Below are positions 44,612 through 56,571 of a stretch of DNA of 64,000 nucleotides, one piece after another. The notes beneath the pieces are model-generated. The model saw only the letters and a list, made by a program, of their open reading frames with translations. It did not search any database and was not told where the DNA came from. This stretch comes from Ustulina deusta (lineage: Eukaryota; Ascomycota; Sordariomycetes; Xylariales; Xylariaceae), in the NCBI GenBank assembly GCA_023159155.1, contig JAJNNX010000055.1:1-64000 (forward strand), written 5' to 3'. Positions within the stretch are counted from its first letter, which is position 1. Each line of letters begins with the position of its first letter. The position numbers and the translations under genes were made by a program.

Positions 44612-46153
44612 ATGCAGCCCACAATGGCGGGCATGGAGGAAGAGCGGCAGCGGGATCGGTCCCCATCATATGACTCCCTTTTCGGCAGTGATTTAGGCCA
44701 AGATATCAATCTAGATGATATAGAGAGATCACCGCTTCGATCTCTACCCGAGACCGCACTCGCAAACACTACAAGTCCCAAAGAAGACGAAGAAACCCCC
44801 ATCGATGCCTCACTAGTGCCGCCACCATGGCTAGAAGATGACCCGACGTGTGGTCTCGCCTGGGTCAAGGACGGCTTGGGCCTCTACCCAACGTGGAGGT
44901 TTGAGCCCACCATCGAGTCCATCGTCGCCACGCTTAAGATTGCCATCAGCTTCAACCAAGAATACGATGTTCTGTTCCTTCACGAGGGCACGTTTAGCAA
45001 GCTGTACGACGTTTCCTTCGGCAACCAAGCCTTCGTGATGCGCGTATCCCTCCCCGTCCATCCCCACGCCAAAACGGAGGCCGAGGTGGCGACACTGGAT
45101 TGGGTCCGTCAGCATACGCACCTCCCCGTCCCCCGCGTGACGGCTTACGATTCCTCCCGAAACAACCCTCTGGGATTTGAATGGATCCTGATGACCAAGA
45201 TCGAAGGGAAGCCGCTCTCGGAGCGTTGGTGGTCCGTGACGCCCGGGTCAAAAGAGCGTGTCGTGAAGGAGATCGCCGCCTTCTCTGCATCTACATTCGG
45301 CCAGCCATTCCGCGGGGGGATTGGTGGCATCTACAAAGCGGTCTCCGATGCAGGTAGTCGTGCCTTCGTTGTTGGCGAAGTCATTTCTATGGCACTCTTC
45401 TAGGGGAAGCGCGCTGGAGATGGACGCCGTACGCGTGGGCCATTCGGCGAGACATGCGACTGGATGAAAGGTCGCTTGCGGCTCGCATCATCTGATCTCG
45501 AGTCGCGACTAGCTGATGTCGTGGAGGAGGATGGAAAGGAAACTCTGCAGCGCATGTTAGACATAACCGGACGGATTGAAAGACTAATGCCCAAATTCAT
45601 CCCCTCGTTCACCTCTCCCCAGGCTAGTTGCACCAGCGAAAAGGAAGTAGAGCTTGACAACGCAGAGAAAACGCCAGTGAGCACTATGCTTTGCCACGAC
45701 GGCCTCTCCCTCGACAACATCCTCGTCAACGACGACGGTATACTCGCGGGCGTCGTAGACTGGCAATGCATCTCGTGTCTCCCGCTCCACGACTCCTGCC
45801 AGTTCCCCGCGTTTCTGCAACACGCCAACGACCGATTCGCGGAGCCCGTGGGGAAGTACTACCTGGCCCACGAGGATGATGGTCCGCATCCGGCCTATTT
45901 CCGCGATCGCAAGCGCTACGAGATGACACGACTCCGGCGACTGTACATCGAGGAGATGATGGACAGGGCCCCGGGTTTCGTGGACGTCTGGCGCAACGAG
46001 ACGAGTGCGAACCTGAGAGATTACGAGGCAGCCGTCCAGAACTGCGACAATGAGTTCGCGATTGGGCCCGTGGAGGAGTGGGTCGAGGCAATGGAGCACG
46101 GGAGGGATCCAACTCGGGTCGTGAAGCGGCTTCATGAACGCCTCGCAGGATGA
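44612..46153 (+). pseudogene. Aminoglycoside-phosphotransferase-like gene, broken
   Basis: From ATG 44612 the frame runs 263 codons to a TAG at 45401, then continues in the same frame to 46153. Both halves belong to one fungal APH/choline-kinase-like protein. The first carries the N-lobe (AFVMRVSLPVHPHAKTEAEV, PVPRVTAYDS) and ends at SMALF where homologues usually have a Trp. The second carries GPFGETCDW, the catalytic loop and VVDWQC. Around the stop the frame also wanders: EMD-like wording sits in the +1 frame, which suggests small compensating indels. The catalytic loop reads HDGLSLDN, lacking the Asp of the HxD motif. Kinase activity is therefore doubtful even if the stop is bypassed. No good intron explains the TAG. 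Confidence 0.75.
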
Positions 46154-46588
46154 CAGCGGCCATGAAGATCTTCCGGGCTGACTGTGATAAAACGAAAAGC
46201 GGGGGAAGATTCGGATCTTGTGTCCAAGAAGAAGGGGACTCGGTCTTTTTGCCTTTAACGAGCATATGCGCTATGCATACAATATAGCTTGTGCGGACCC
46301 GGCCTCTCAAACGTCTCTTGATATAGTGGAGAGTAGCATTATGATCACGATGGTGCAATATGGACACGATGCAAGAACGGGACTGCATGATCAATTAGAT
46401 AGATAGATACATGAGGAGAGCGAGCCCAAAAGTGGCAGATACTTACCCGAGTTCTCGACCGAACTCCCCACTCTTACAAGTTAGTCCTGTACATCCCGAG
46501 TTTCAATATACAGGTGATTGATTACCCACTTGGGTACCTACCAACGAAGAGGGTCACCGCCCTACGGAATCAAGTTTGACGACTGAAC
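46154..46588. other. Intergenic, convergent 3' ends
   Basis: Short spacer between two genes that point toward each other. No gene, repeat or hairpin was recognised. Confidence 0.5.
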
Positions 46589-47729
46589 CTACCAAAAAAG
46601 CGACGTAATGCTCCAGCACGTCCGCGTCGGCTTGGGCCTGGCTTTCCTGTCGTCCAGGGCCCAGAGTGCTAGCAAATCGTCGTAAGAATCCTCTTGCTGA
46701 GCCGGAGCTTCGAGACCCTCGTTTTTGACTGTCTGTTCCGCTGTGGAGGTACTCGAGTTGGGCTCCTCGTCAGGGGCCGTGTGTTCCAGGGTCGGGGTCC
46801 TCAACTCGATATCATGAAATTCCTCAGGGGCATCCTTATCATCAGAGTCATCTCTGGGCTCCGTGTGCCGAGTCGTCTGATCACTTGCCTTTTCTTCAGC
46901 CAAGACACTGTCCGGTTGACTCCCAGTCTTCTCGTCAGGCTGGACCCCTTGGTCTTGCTCCGCTCTATCTGTGGCCGCTCCATTCACGCTCGTCTCAGCA
47001 TCATCTACAGGCGTATTTCCCGCAGTCTCGTGGCTTGTTTTATCAGCCGTCTCCGCACCGTCTCCTCCCACCGTCGTGCTCTCCATACCCATACCACAGC
47101 CCCCCAGCCGGGGAACAAAGGGCGTGGCCGTCGCCGAGAAAATCGACCTGCATTTCTCAGCCCGCTGCGACTTTGCAACAACCTCGTCTACCGTAAACCC
47201 GCCCTCCACTTTCCCAGGAAGAGCATTGTGAATCGTATCCTGCTTAAAATCTTCCGAAACAACGAGCTCCAGCCGTTCGGCCGTGTCCTATAACACTCGG
47301 GGTCAGTAATATTCATCTCATGTGCGATCTGTTAGTTGTTCGGAATGGTGGGAAGATTATAGGGCATGATTTTAGTCTGAAGGGGAACCCCGGTGATCTC
47401 AAGAAGGCTAAAACAAGAGGAAAGTGACTCCGAGAATTACTTACCACCTCACGCACGAACTCCTTGGCGCTAGGGTCCTCAACGCCACACGCTTTGGAAT
47501 TGCCAAGGCGCCGTCCGCAGGCGAGCGGCAGCTTCGCGACGACCAAGGCCGGTTTCTCGTGCCGGCATGGGTTCCCGATATCCTTCTGTAAATGGGTAGG
47601 CGGCTGGCAGCAGAAGACGGGCTCCGGCGTGCGACACCCGCAGGTGTAGAAGAAGAACATGGCCTGGCAGAACGAGGACTGCGTTGTCGCAGTTTGCGAG
47701 GCGGGGCTATGGTTAGATTGTACCGACAT
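46589..47729 (-). CDS. Cysteine-rich N-terminus with acidic low-complexity tail
   Basis: Two exons, 47729-47445 and 47287-46589, joined by a 157-nt phase-0 intron, give 327 residues. ATG 47729 is used; the frame upstream opens only at a TTG. The N-terminal 100 residues hold a Cys-rich module (FYTCGCRTPEPVFCCQ, IGNPCRHEKPA, LACGRRLGNSKACG). A second short module, AEKCRSIF, follows the intron. After about residue 150 it is a Thr/Asp/Glu-rich disordered stretch, then a conserved-looking end YDDLLALWALDDRK. No signal peptide is present. The family is unknown to me; the CGC wording echoes the small Cys-rich protein at 17797-18252. Confidence 0.7.
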
Positions 47730-49310
47730 GTTCGGAGTAGATGGTCCGTCTGTCAATCGTTAGCGAACAACAAGAATCTGGACTTGTGCGTGAGAGTCGT
47801 GAGGTCTAGACCTGAATGGCACCTTTGCGCGTAGAACCAGCGCGCAAGAAGTCCTGATCGGGATTGTGAGTAGATAGGCGATGTCGAGAAATGTCAAATT
47901 AATCGATACCTGGAATGAAGAGAGGCAGGTTTCGCCTCGGAGGCAGGCGGGAGTGTCTATTTTATGCTGCTCGGAAATCTTGTCTAGTTATTGTATTGTC
48001 CATGGGCCAACAAAGGCGGACGGTGCATCTAGGCTATCAAGTCTTCGTCTACCCATTGTGTTCTTTCTCCGGACATACAAACCTATTGTCATGATCGGCG
48101 CCCTTCTTCTCAGGCCGCGTTGTCAACGTCTTTGTTGTCACCACGTGCGAAAGGGACAAGGGGTGCTTTTGCGAGAGACCTGGGCTCTCGTCCCTGTTGC
48201 TGGCGAGACGAATCTGTGGAAATCACCACCCCATACTTCGCCATTCCGAAGATGACTGGTCATCGGAGAGCGGCGAATGAGAGCATAGGTTTCGTCCAGA
48301 GACATCGATAGTACCTAGGCGTGGTGACGGCATACCCAACCACCCGACCTTGGAGAGTGTACTATCAATTCCAAAGCATCTGGGAGTTCGAATGTTCATC
48401 CTGGCAGCCTCGTGGGAAAATGCAGAGGACAGCACGTGCTTCTCGACATTGCAGCAACCTCTCTGGAAAGGAATTGGGAGATCAAAGGCGTCTAATTGAA
48501 GGGTCTAGTTGCGACAAAAGCGACAAGTTTATGCTCGTATATAGTTACGGTAGCTGTTACCTGAGGGCGAGAGGGTGAGATGCTGGGGCGCGACAAAGTG
48601 CATCGGGGTGTCGGTCGGTAGCAACCCCAAGAACAGCGGATGATGAATCTCTGTGGAATAGAAAAACCAGTAGAAAAAAAAGCCGTTTAGAGACGCCGAA
48701 ACGCAGGCAAATTTGAACAGACGTGATGAGGGCTGGCCGTTGCATTCTGGAGGTTCGTCCGGAGTCGTCCGTGTTGTTCAGCTTGACTGGGGGTAGCCAG
48801 CCTATAGTAGCCTATAGCCTATAGCCTGTCTGCCTATAACATACAGGATGCCTGCCATACCAGGTAAGTGCTGTATACACATGCTGAGTAACGACATTTT
48901 GACGCCCTGATAAGAAGGTCAAATCATTACAAAGAACATTTGAGATTCGGAGGAAATCATGCCGCTTTCCCGACTCTCTTCAATATTTCCTATGAGTGAG
49001 AAAGGCGTCGTGGGGAAAAGGGGGGAGGGTTGCGTGAGACGACCCTGACAAGTAGACTTGGGTGGTAGCTGATCCCTACTGCCTCGCTGTGCAGGTACTG
49101 CGATAGTAGGATTATAAATCATACCGAAGGTACAGAGCACGCCACTATACCCCGCGTTATCGCCACGCTCTACCTAAGGTAATATAAAGTACGTAGGTAT
49201 GGAAGAGAGCCCGTATGGGAGTGATACCTTGACCCTCATTCACTCTTATAAGTAGAAAGCGTTCGATCGTCTGGCCGTTCAACCATTTCATCATAGGGCT
49301 CACAATCAAC
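47730..49310. other. Intergenic, with a short CCTATAG array
   Basis: Only small frames. At 48799-48827 the word AGCCTAT(AG) repeats three to four times. The right end is the promoter and 5' UTR of the glutathione transferase gene. Confidence 0.5.
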
Positions 49311-50185
49311 ATGGCCGCAGCAACGCCCAAACTGAGACTGTACACTAACCACCGCTGCCCATGTAAGTGCAGGCCCATCCACCTCGGTACACACCGAGCG
49401 CCCATCACCTTTCACCTTTCACGCCACTAACCGCTGTTGGATGATGGAAAGGGGCGCATCGTGCCCACATCGCCCTCTCTGAGCTCAAGGTGCCATTCGA
49501 GGAAGAAATCATCGACCTCTCAGTCCCACGAACGGCCGAATATCTCCAGGTCAACCCCCGCGGGCTGGTGCCGGCTCTGCGCGTTGACGACCAGATCATC
49601 ACCGAGTCCGCCGTCGTCGCCACGTTCTTGGCCGATGCTTTTCCATCCCATCTAGTGCCCGCATCCAGCGAGCCGAACGGTCCTCTGGCCCGTGCTCGGA
49701 TCACCTTTTTCGTCGACACCTACATCTCCAAGGTGAACGGGTTCCTGTATCCCCTAATCAAGGCCTCGACAGACGAGGAGCGCTCGACCTTGATTCAGAA
49801 GACGGTGGATACCGTCGTGAAGGAGCTCGAGCCGTTGTTGGCCAATGCCGGTCCGTTCTTTGGTGGTAGTGATAAGCTCACGCTCGCCGAGGTATGTAGA
49901 ATAAATAACGGCTCTTCTCTCCGCTCTTCGTCCCACTCCCCCTTTCCTCATTGGTTCCGCACTGACCTGAAGGGCACACAGGTTCTGACGGGCTCATTCG
50001 TGATCCGACTATGGACTTGGCCCAAGTATGGCTTGGTGCCACAGGGCGTCATCGATCAGCTATCGGTGGAAGCACCCAACTTCGCTCGCTGGGCTGAGGC
50101 TGTGGCCAAGCATCCGAGTGTTAGTGGCATCTTCGATGAGGAGGGTACTGCACTGTCGACGAAGCAGAGACTGGCTAAGCAGTAG
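49311..50185 (+). CDS. Glutathione S-transferase, omega-like
   Basis: Three exons, 49311-49362, 49452-49891 and 49982-50185, give 231 residues. The 52-nt first exon is needed: it ends in CP-W and, once spliced, creates NHRCPWAHRAHI, the thioredoxin-fold active site with Cys16. This Cys instead of Tyr/Ser points to the omega-like class that reduces glutathione conjugates. The cis-Pro/ligand loop GLVPALRVDD and ESAVVATFLADAF follow. The C-terminal helical domain (FVDTYISKVNGFLYPLIKA … ARWAEAVAKHPSV) is complete. It is probably cytosolic and acts in detoxification or redox repair. Confidence 0.9.
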
Positions 50186-51392
50186 CTAGTGAATCTCTGC
50201 GCCCAGACATCAGTGGACACTGCCTCAATAGGTAGTTCATGTTGGCGAACACACAAGATTGCCCCAACCTGGATGAATGTATGAATACCATGAGCCGTCT
50301 CGGGGTTTCCGAGTTCAGTGGCGAAAAACTATCGTTTGAGGACATTCTAAAACAGCCCGCCTGCGAATGTGTAGCTGAGTGCATACTATACAGTAGAGGA
50401 TGAGCTGAGCTCGAAACAAAACTATTCCCCACTGCCGTCTCAGGGAGTGGTCAGACGAGGGGTCCAACAAATATGGCTCTAGCTAAGATAGGAAAGATTG
50501 CACTTGGCAGAATCCCCAGACCAGCAGTATCAAAGGATCCTCGTGGCTTAGTGTAGGGTGGCCGAGTGGACTAGGTACGGACGGTAGGAGAGTGCACGCT
50601 ACATATGTATACATTGAAGAGACAAAGAAAAGGCCAACCAAATCCAAGATGAACCTGGAACCGGTGCAAGGCAAAACCGTTTCCCGCTGAGAAGCTATAA
50701 GGAGTAGATAGGCAATTTGTACGGTACAAGACAGGAAACAATGCCAGAGAGGGCAGGTTAACCTACCTTGGTGCAGGCAGTGGACCTATAGGTACTTACA
50801 GCCACCCCCGTCAGCAACACACAGAACAAGGGCTGCTGTCGAGACGCTACTAAGCAGTCCAGGTTGATAACGGCATCTGCGGATGTATACTACCAGGTAT
50901 ACCTGTATGCTGCGCCGTGCTGCCTACCTAATCAAGTACCTAGCCAAGTAGGTATACCTTGAGTAAGTAATGTATGTAACAATGCCCAAGTCTGCCCAGG
51001 TCTGCCTTGTGTAGGTCTGCCTACCTGGGTTAGGTAGGTACCCAAGTCTCGTCTCCCCCTGCGATTCAATTCGCGAATCCTTGACCTACCTCGCTATATC
51101 CGCCTGCAAGCCAGAAATGAGATTTGACATTTTCATTTCGACATTTCGCCCTGATTACCTAGTGCACCCGTCTTTCCCTCCATCTGCCTCCACAACCTCC
51201 CACCCGCGCCCATTCTACTCCAGTCTTGGTATATACAGCACACCGAGCGACTGGTGGCACGACACACTTCGGCGCTGAGAATGTTGGTTCCCTTCGGGGT
51301 GTCTGGGGATTACCACAAAGGCTTCATCCCCGGCGGCACTCGTTCTCGGGACACGCTGCAGGTGAACGGGAACTGCTGCATGCACCGCAGCC
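50186..51392. other. Intergenic, TACCTA-rich
   Basis: No gene. The stretch 50900-51050 is dense in TACCTA/TAGGTA and CCCAAGT/CTGCC words. The right end should contain the Clr5 gene promoter. Confidence 0.55.
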
Positions 51393-53197
51393 ATGTCCGA
51401 GAGCTATCCGTCTCCCGATTCCGATAAGGATGCGGCGAGCTCCGCAGCGTCTACCCCGGCCAAGACGTCACCGGCCACCGACAGAGACACCAAGTCTTGT
51501 GAACCCGTGTCCGCCCATGCGCAGCAGCTGGGCAATCACCGTCGGAAGACTCACAGTCCAGAGGCATGGGAAGCCGTGAAGGCAGACATTCGCCGGTTGT
51601 ACTTGGATGAGAACCGACGCCTAAAGGTGAGCCTTCTTGAGCCTACTCCTCTTTCGCGTGTTTCCCAAGCAAGAGCAGTCCGACTGCGCTCTTACGTATT
51701 CCCGGCGCTCTCCTGCCCCCAAAAGGCAATCGCACATGAAAATCACTGACCGTTGCCTCCTTGAGTAGGATGTGATGGCCATATTAGAAGAACAGCGGGG
51801 ATTTTGGGCCTCGTGAGTAGTGACGGCCCGACAGTCGCTAGAAATGGGTAAAATGGCTAACGTGAAAGACAAGGCCCAAGATGTACAAGACGAAGCTTAC
51901 ACAATGGAAGTTCTTTAAGAACAACCGTCAAGCCGATGTGGCCAAGCTGTTATATTTGCAACAATACCGACTAGCGATGGGTAAAGAGAGTACATTTCGT
52001 CGCAACGGTAGAGCCATCGACGTGGCGGCTTATATGAGAAGGAAAGGCCTTCGGCCCGTCGATCTTCTTGGGGCGGCCCAGCCAGGTGACCTGCCGCCTA
52101 CGGTACGGTGTCGGACGCCGCCACCACCATCACTGCTCCCCAGACAGGTCGCGGTGCCCGATGACTTTCTCCTCCAGGAGGCGTACCTGCATTGGTCGCT
52201 GGACCACCCCCTCATGCCGCCACAAATGGACGCCAACTACTTCAAGGAATTAAACCGATGTCAGGAAAGCGAGGCCATGCGTTCGGTCATGCTCCTCACC
52301 CACGGGTGCTGGCTCCTCTCGATAGAAAGGATAAATGAAGGGGGAAGCTTCTGCCGAAGGGCATTCTCTACGATCAACAGCGTATTAGACGCGTCTGCGC
52401 ATTTTGCCATGTACGAGCTAATAGGGGCTATCAACCGATATCCGGATCTGGGGATTCAGCAGGTACTCTGGAGCTACCTGGGGAAATACGCAGCCAGGAT
52501 TGGTGGCGTGGATCAAAGGCTACAGCGGATGTTAGGCGCCTTGGCCAAGCTAGCCCGGAATTCCAGTCTCGAGCACAACGTTGCGATGCTAGAATGGGGC
52601 CGACGCTTCTCGTCAAAGCAGAGCAACGGCATGTTCGACGGCAAGCCGTTCGACTACACGCTCATTCGACCGTGGGACATACTGCCAATGAATAAATCGT
52701 ACTACCACCGGTACTACTTGAACCAAGGACTGTGGGAGGCCGACACGATACCAACGGCAACGATATATAGTCCGGAAGAGGACGGGGATTCGTCGTCCCT
52801 GCGGGCGGATCTGCTGGTCATATTCGGGAATAAGGTCAGTCCACTGCGATTTCCTATGCCCCCTTTGGACATGTCTCTGGAGCATGAGTGCCTGATCAGG
52901 GGATTTCTACTCCTATTACCATCACCACCATTTCCTTTTTTTTTTAACAATAAATGGCGATGACTGACTCCAGGTTGTCAAATAGACGGCGTGGGCGGAC
53001 GAGAGGATCTCAAAAATAGCACAAGAGATGCTGGATCAAATGCCGTTGGACCGTCCGCCGCGGTATCTACAGTTTATATGTCTCTACGCCTTGGCTCAGA
53101 CTTACCGGGCGCGCTACCGGGGCAAAAACGCCCAACTCAGTCCTGATCATAAGCGAGCGAGAGAACACTTACGGCTAGCTATCGAGGGTGAGCATAG

Positions 53198-53245
<48 letters not shown>

Positions 53246-53539
53246 GTAACAACACTTACGAACAGCTCCTGAAGGCTTCTGGCAAACCCTTCTTTCTTAG
53301 CACATTCCCGGAGGATACATGACTCACACTTCTCAATTCCACACCAAATAATTAACACAGCTAACTCGTCGATATATATAGTACAAAGGCAGGCGTGGCA
53401 GGCAGGCAAGAACTACTACGAGACCCTCACGCTCCTCGAGACCTGGCACCGCGAAGCCGGCGACGAGGAAGAAGCCGAGGCGACGCGCAGGAAACGCGAT
53501 ACCGAATGCCAAAACGCATTTAATAACCTATGCCAATAG
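51393..53539 (+). CDS. Clr5-domain protein
   Basis: Five exons, 51393-51626, 51769-51812, 51874-52834, 52986-53187 and 53382-53539, sum to 533 codons (532 residues) with consistent phases. The Clr5 domain lies at about residues 55-110 (SPEAWEAVKADIRRLYLDEN … YKTKLTQWKFFKNN) and is only complete after a 44-nt exon is spliced in. The rest is helical without a recognised domain and ends in a TPR-like region (YLQFICLYALAQTYRARY, NYYETLTLLETWHREAG). Clr5 is named for an S. pombe factor in heterochromatin silencing; many fungal members are uncharacterised, so a DNA-associated role is inference. The fourth acceptor has alternatives nearby. The last intron contains a CT microsatellite. Confidence 0.85.
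53201..53242. repeat. (CT)21 microsatellite inside an intron
   Basis: Twenty-one perfect CT dinucleotides start 14 nt after the donor of the last intron of the Clr5-domain gene. On the transcript this is a long pyrimidine tract, yet it is about 140 nt away from the acceptor at 53381. Length variation between strains is likely. Confidence 0.95.
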
Positions 53540-56500
53540 GCCCAAACACCCAGGGTCTTAACTTGCGTTCGTCTGTGCTGCAGTTTCCTAGCATGACGGC
53601 GCTTGCGGGCGTATTAATGTCATCATGGCTGTCGATGTCATTACGGTCGATAGTAGGTCCTGCTCAGGTAGATAGCCGTGACAATTTTGTAATTTTGTGG
53701 GAAACGAGACAAGCGCGGTAATGACAGCAAGCAAACGGTGAGCGAGATACCCTTTACATGCAATTATTTTAAAAGGACATAAGAATCAGGTATTGTGCTT
53801 GGCCGGAGGCATGGTCAAGAGGTTCATCGTATGTTACTAAACTATGGCGCTCTGTGTCTAGATGTACAGTTCGACTGGCCTACGTATCTGAATACGGTTA
53901 GATGAGATTGTAATAAAGATCATAAAGAAGAGAATACTATACAGTTTACCGAATACAGAAAACTCTCCATTTTCGGAATGTGGTGGTATGAATATAACCC
54001 CCATGGAGGGGAGAGGAGGAGGCAAGGAATGTAAAGCAGAGACGAATACATCTCGAATGTCGGACTTTCAAGTTATTAACGAAATGATGACACACTGCAC
54101 CGCCGTATTTAACATCATCTAACTAGGTGATATACACTGTCCCTCCATCAGGCCATGTTCTACTGCTAAATATATCCATCTTATCTCATGTTTGATATTG
54201 CTTGCGCCTAAACGTTGTTCAATCACGTTATATATGCAACGCAACAATCTGGCGCCAATGTCGCCGAAATCGTAAAATCACAGGACGAGAAACGTACTCC
54301 AATTCGCGACTACGCGACTACCCACCTGAAAGGAAAATGGCTGAGGCTGAGGCCGAGGCGCACGGCCACGGCCAAGCTTGTGCTGGACCATGTCGCGGGT
54401 GAGATGGTATCCAAAAATGAGCTCAAGAAGCGCACCCCAGAACGGGCCAAGAAGGCCGCCAATACCGCTGTGCTAACGGTCAGCTCATCTGCAGCAGGTT
54501 TTCAAAGAATGTCTCATCCGACCCCTCACGCGATTTCCCCCCCGAGCCTGTGAGAACACCTCGGACCACCAGACGACGAGATCAAGGCCCCAGCGCGGTG
54601 GTGAAACCCATGGCCCAAAGTTACCGCGACGCTCACCCTGGAAGCAGTGTCGCAAACAAGTTGGAAAGTTTAGAGGCATGGTAGACGGCAACTATTACAA
54701 GCCAAGAGAAGCATTTTTTGCGAACAAAACAGGCTCCTCGTATCCCTTGTCTCCGCAGGAGCAATTTTCGTTTAGAAGGGGCCGCTGACTATTATTTACA
54801 TGCTTCTGTCACAGGACATCGAGGATGGTAATTTATAAGTAATAAATACAGGTAGCCCAATTGGTTCTGCCAAAACTAGAATTGCTATTCTCCTGATTGT
54901 GAAAGTCAAATGCGTGGGCTTGCTTGCCCTAATTTGTTCGTGATAGGTTGTCGACCCGGTTGCTGATTCCAAGGTCGTACTAAACTGGATCGTTCTTGGA
55001 AAGAGGACACAGGAAAGATTTAAAGTAGGTATCTGCCGTGTGGGTTTCATTATTCCGGGTACTAGCATCGTTGCAGTCTAGTTTTCTCTTTTGTTCACAC
55101 CGAGAGTATAAGCCGAGGTAAGGAAGGAAGTCGTTGGTAAAGGGAGATCGATTTAGCACGACTTTGTCCACATTTATTGACTGGTCACTATTCGAAGCCG
55201 TTCATTTTGTTGTAGATTATTTGAAATAATATGTTGTTATCAATTTATTGCTCACATTCTGTGTGGCGTAGACATATACCCATGTCGCTACCATTGAGGA
55301 TAGATTATTAACCCATTTCATTCGTGTGGCAAACCAGAACCGTACACGGAATGAAAAATGTCTAGAGCATCATCATCTTTTATCCTTTCTCACTTTTTAA
55401 CCCGTTTTCTCGGTTCCGTCACCCCTGCCTTCTTCTACCCGCTTTTTTTTCTTCTTCTCCTTCTACTTTTTCTTCTTATTAGGAAGGAAATCAAAAGCCA
55501 TGTGGTAGATATCAGTCACGCGGTAAAATATCATCACCAATTATATATTCACCTCATAATCATTCTTTCAAGACATTACCTCAAGTCCTTGCTCTTCGGC
55601 TGGGGCTTATTTTCAATATCACACCACTTTCTAAAGCCAGATACTTCACTGTTATGTTCATAACCAGAGAATTGCTACTACTTTTGCATTATAGCAGTAT
55701 CACGCTGCCATTATCCCCAGCCTCCCTCCCTCCGCTGCACTGGAATTCGATTTTATTTTCATTTTTAGTATCATTATGCCTATCCTCTCTTGATGTCCAT
55801 GTTAAGTCCACCTGTGAATATCTCTGACACCCCACAAAAGATACCTATATATTTGGACTTGACGGCCCTGAGACTGATATTGGGCTGAGAATCGTGTAAC
55901 TACCGGATGGCGCCTGGATGATAGGACTTTCTCTTCCCACCGGTAGAATTGGAGGGTCAAAATAATAGACTCTTACCACTCACGAAGCTGCTTGTACTCT
56001 AGTAGAACTAACAAAAGAACAGGTCCCTATGAAGCGAGATCGCCGAACGAGACGAACAACTAGGACTTGATCTCAACCGCATATCCAATCCGAAAACAGT
56101 AAAGGACAACACGGAGCGGTATGATGCGGACAACGCGGTATGTCTCTTACTATATTAGGCCCTATTATAGCTGCAACTAAATATTACACGATAGCCTTTC
56201 GGTCGGTTTTATAACCGCCCGGCTAATTGTGTCTGCCTCGCCAGCCGGTATTGGCCAGCCATCGCTCTGTCGAGTCACGGGTGTCAACGAAGCAATTAAT
56301 CTCAGATGGAAGCCATAGCCTATCAGACAAATGCCGTCTTTGGCCCAGCAAAAGCCGCCACACCCTCGAGATCATACAAGCAAAACATATTGTTCGGCAA
56401 TACGGGACAGCACAGTGGCGGACTAGTCCCCCCCTCCTTTAGTTCCCTAGTTGTCTTTGTATAAACATGTGAAGCGTCCACGGTCGAGCGAGCAGACCTC

Positions 56501-56571
56501 GCCTCCTTTCTCCCTCTCTAAGTACAGTACAGTACAGCACGGCAAAACACAGCTACAGGACGCCTGTCAAG
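53540..56571. other. Long gap, no supported gene
   Basis: Mostly AT-moderate DNA. An open patch at 54215-54553 is Lys/Arg-rich (SKNELKKRTPERAKKAANTA) and may be a fragment, but it has no recognised domain. The hydrophobic frame at 55358-55663 comes from a pyrimidine-rich strand and is not believed. An AGTAC triplet repeat near 56521-56536 sits in the promoter of the next gene. Confidence 0.45.

Noticed and set aside
45350..45403. Intron ending at TTCTAG to remove the APH-like stop codon
   Set aside because: The only donor (GTAGTC, 50 nt upstream) is weak, no branch site is visible, and the splice shifts into a frame without family sequence while deleting conserved residues.
45584..46135. 183-codon minus-strand frame opposite the APH-like gene
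   Set aside because: The plus strand carries clear kinase motifs over the same bases; the antisense frame has none.
46694..47293. 199-codon plus-strand frame opposite the Cys-rich acidic protein
   Set aside because: Arg/Leu/Ser-rich shadow of an acidic low-complexity region; the minus strand has a well-phased intron and protein-like ends.
53179..53409. Minus-strand frame with repeated Glu-Arg
   Set aside because: The Glu-Arg run is only the translated CT microsatellite inside an intron.
55358..55663. Hydrophobic 101-codon frame that looks like a membrane protein
   Set aside because: The Leu/Phe run comes from a CTT/TTC-rich pyrimidine stretch; no further helices or family pattern.
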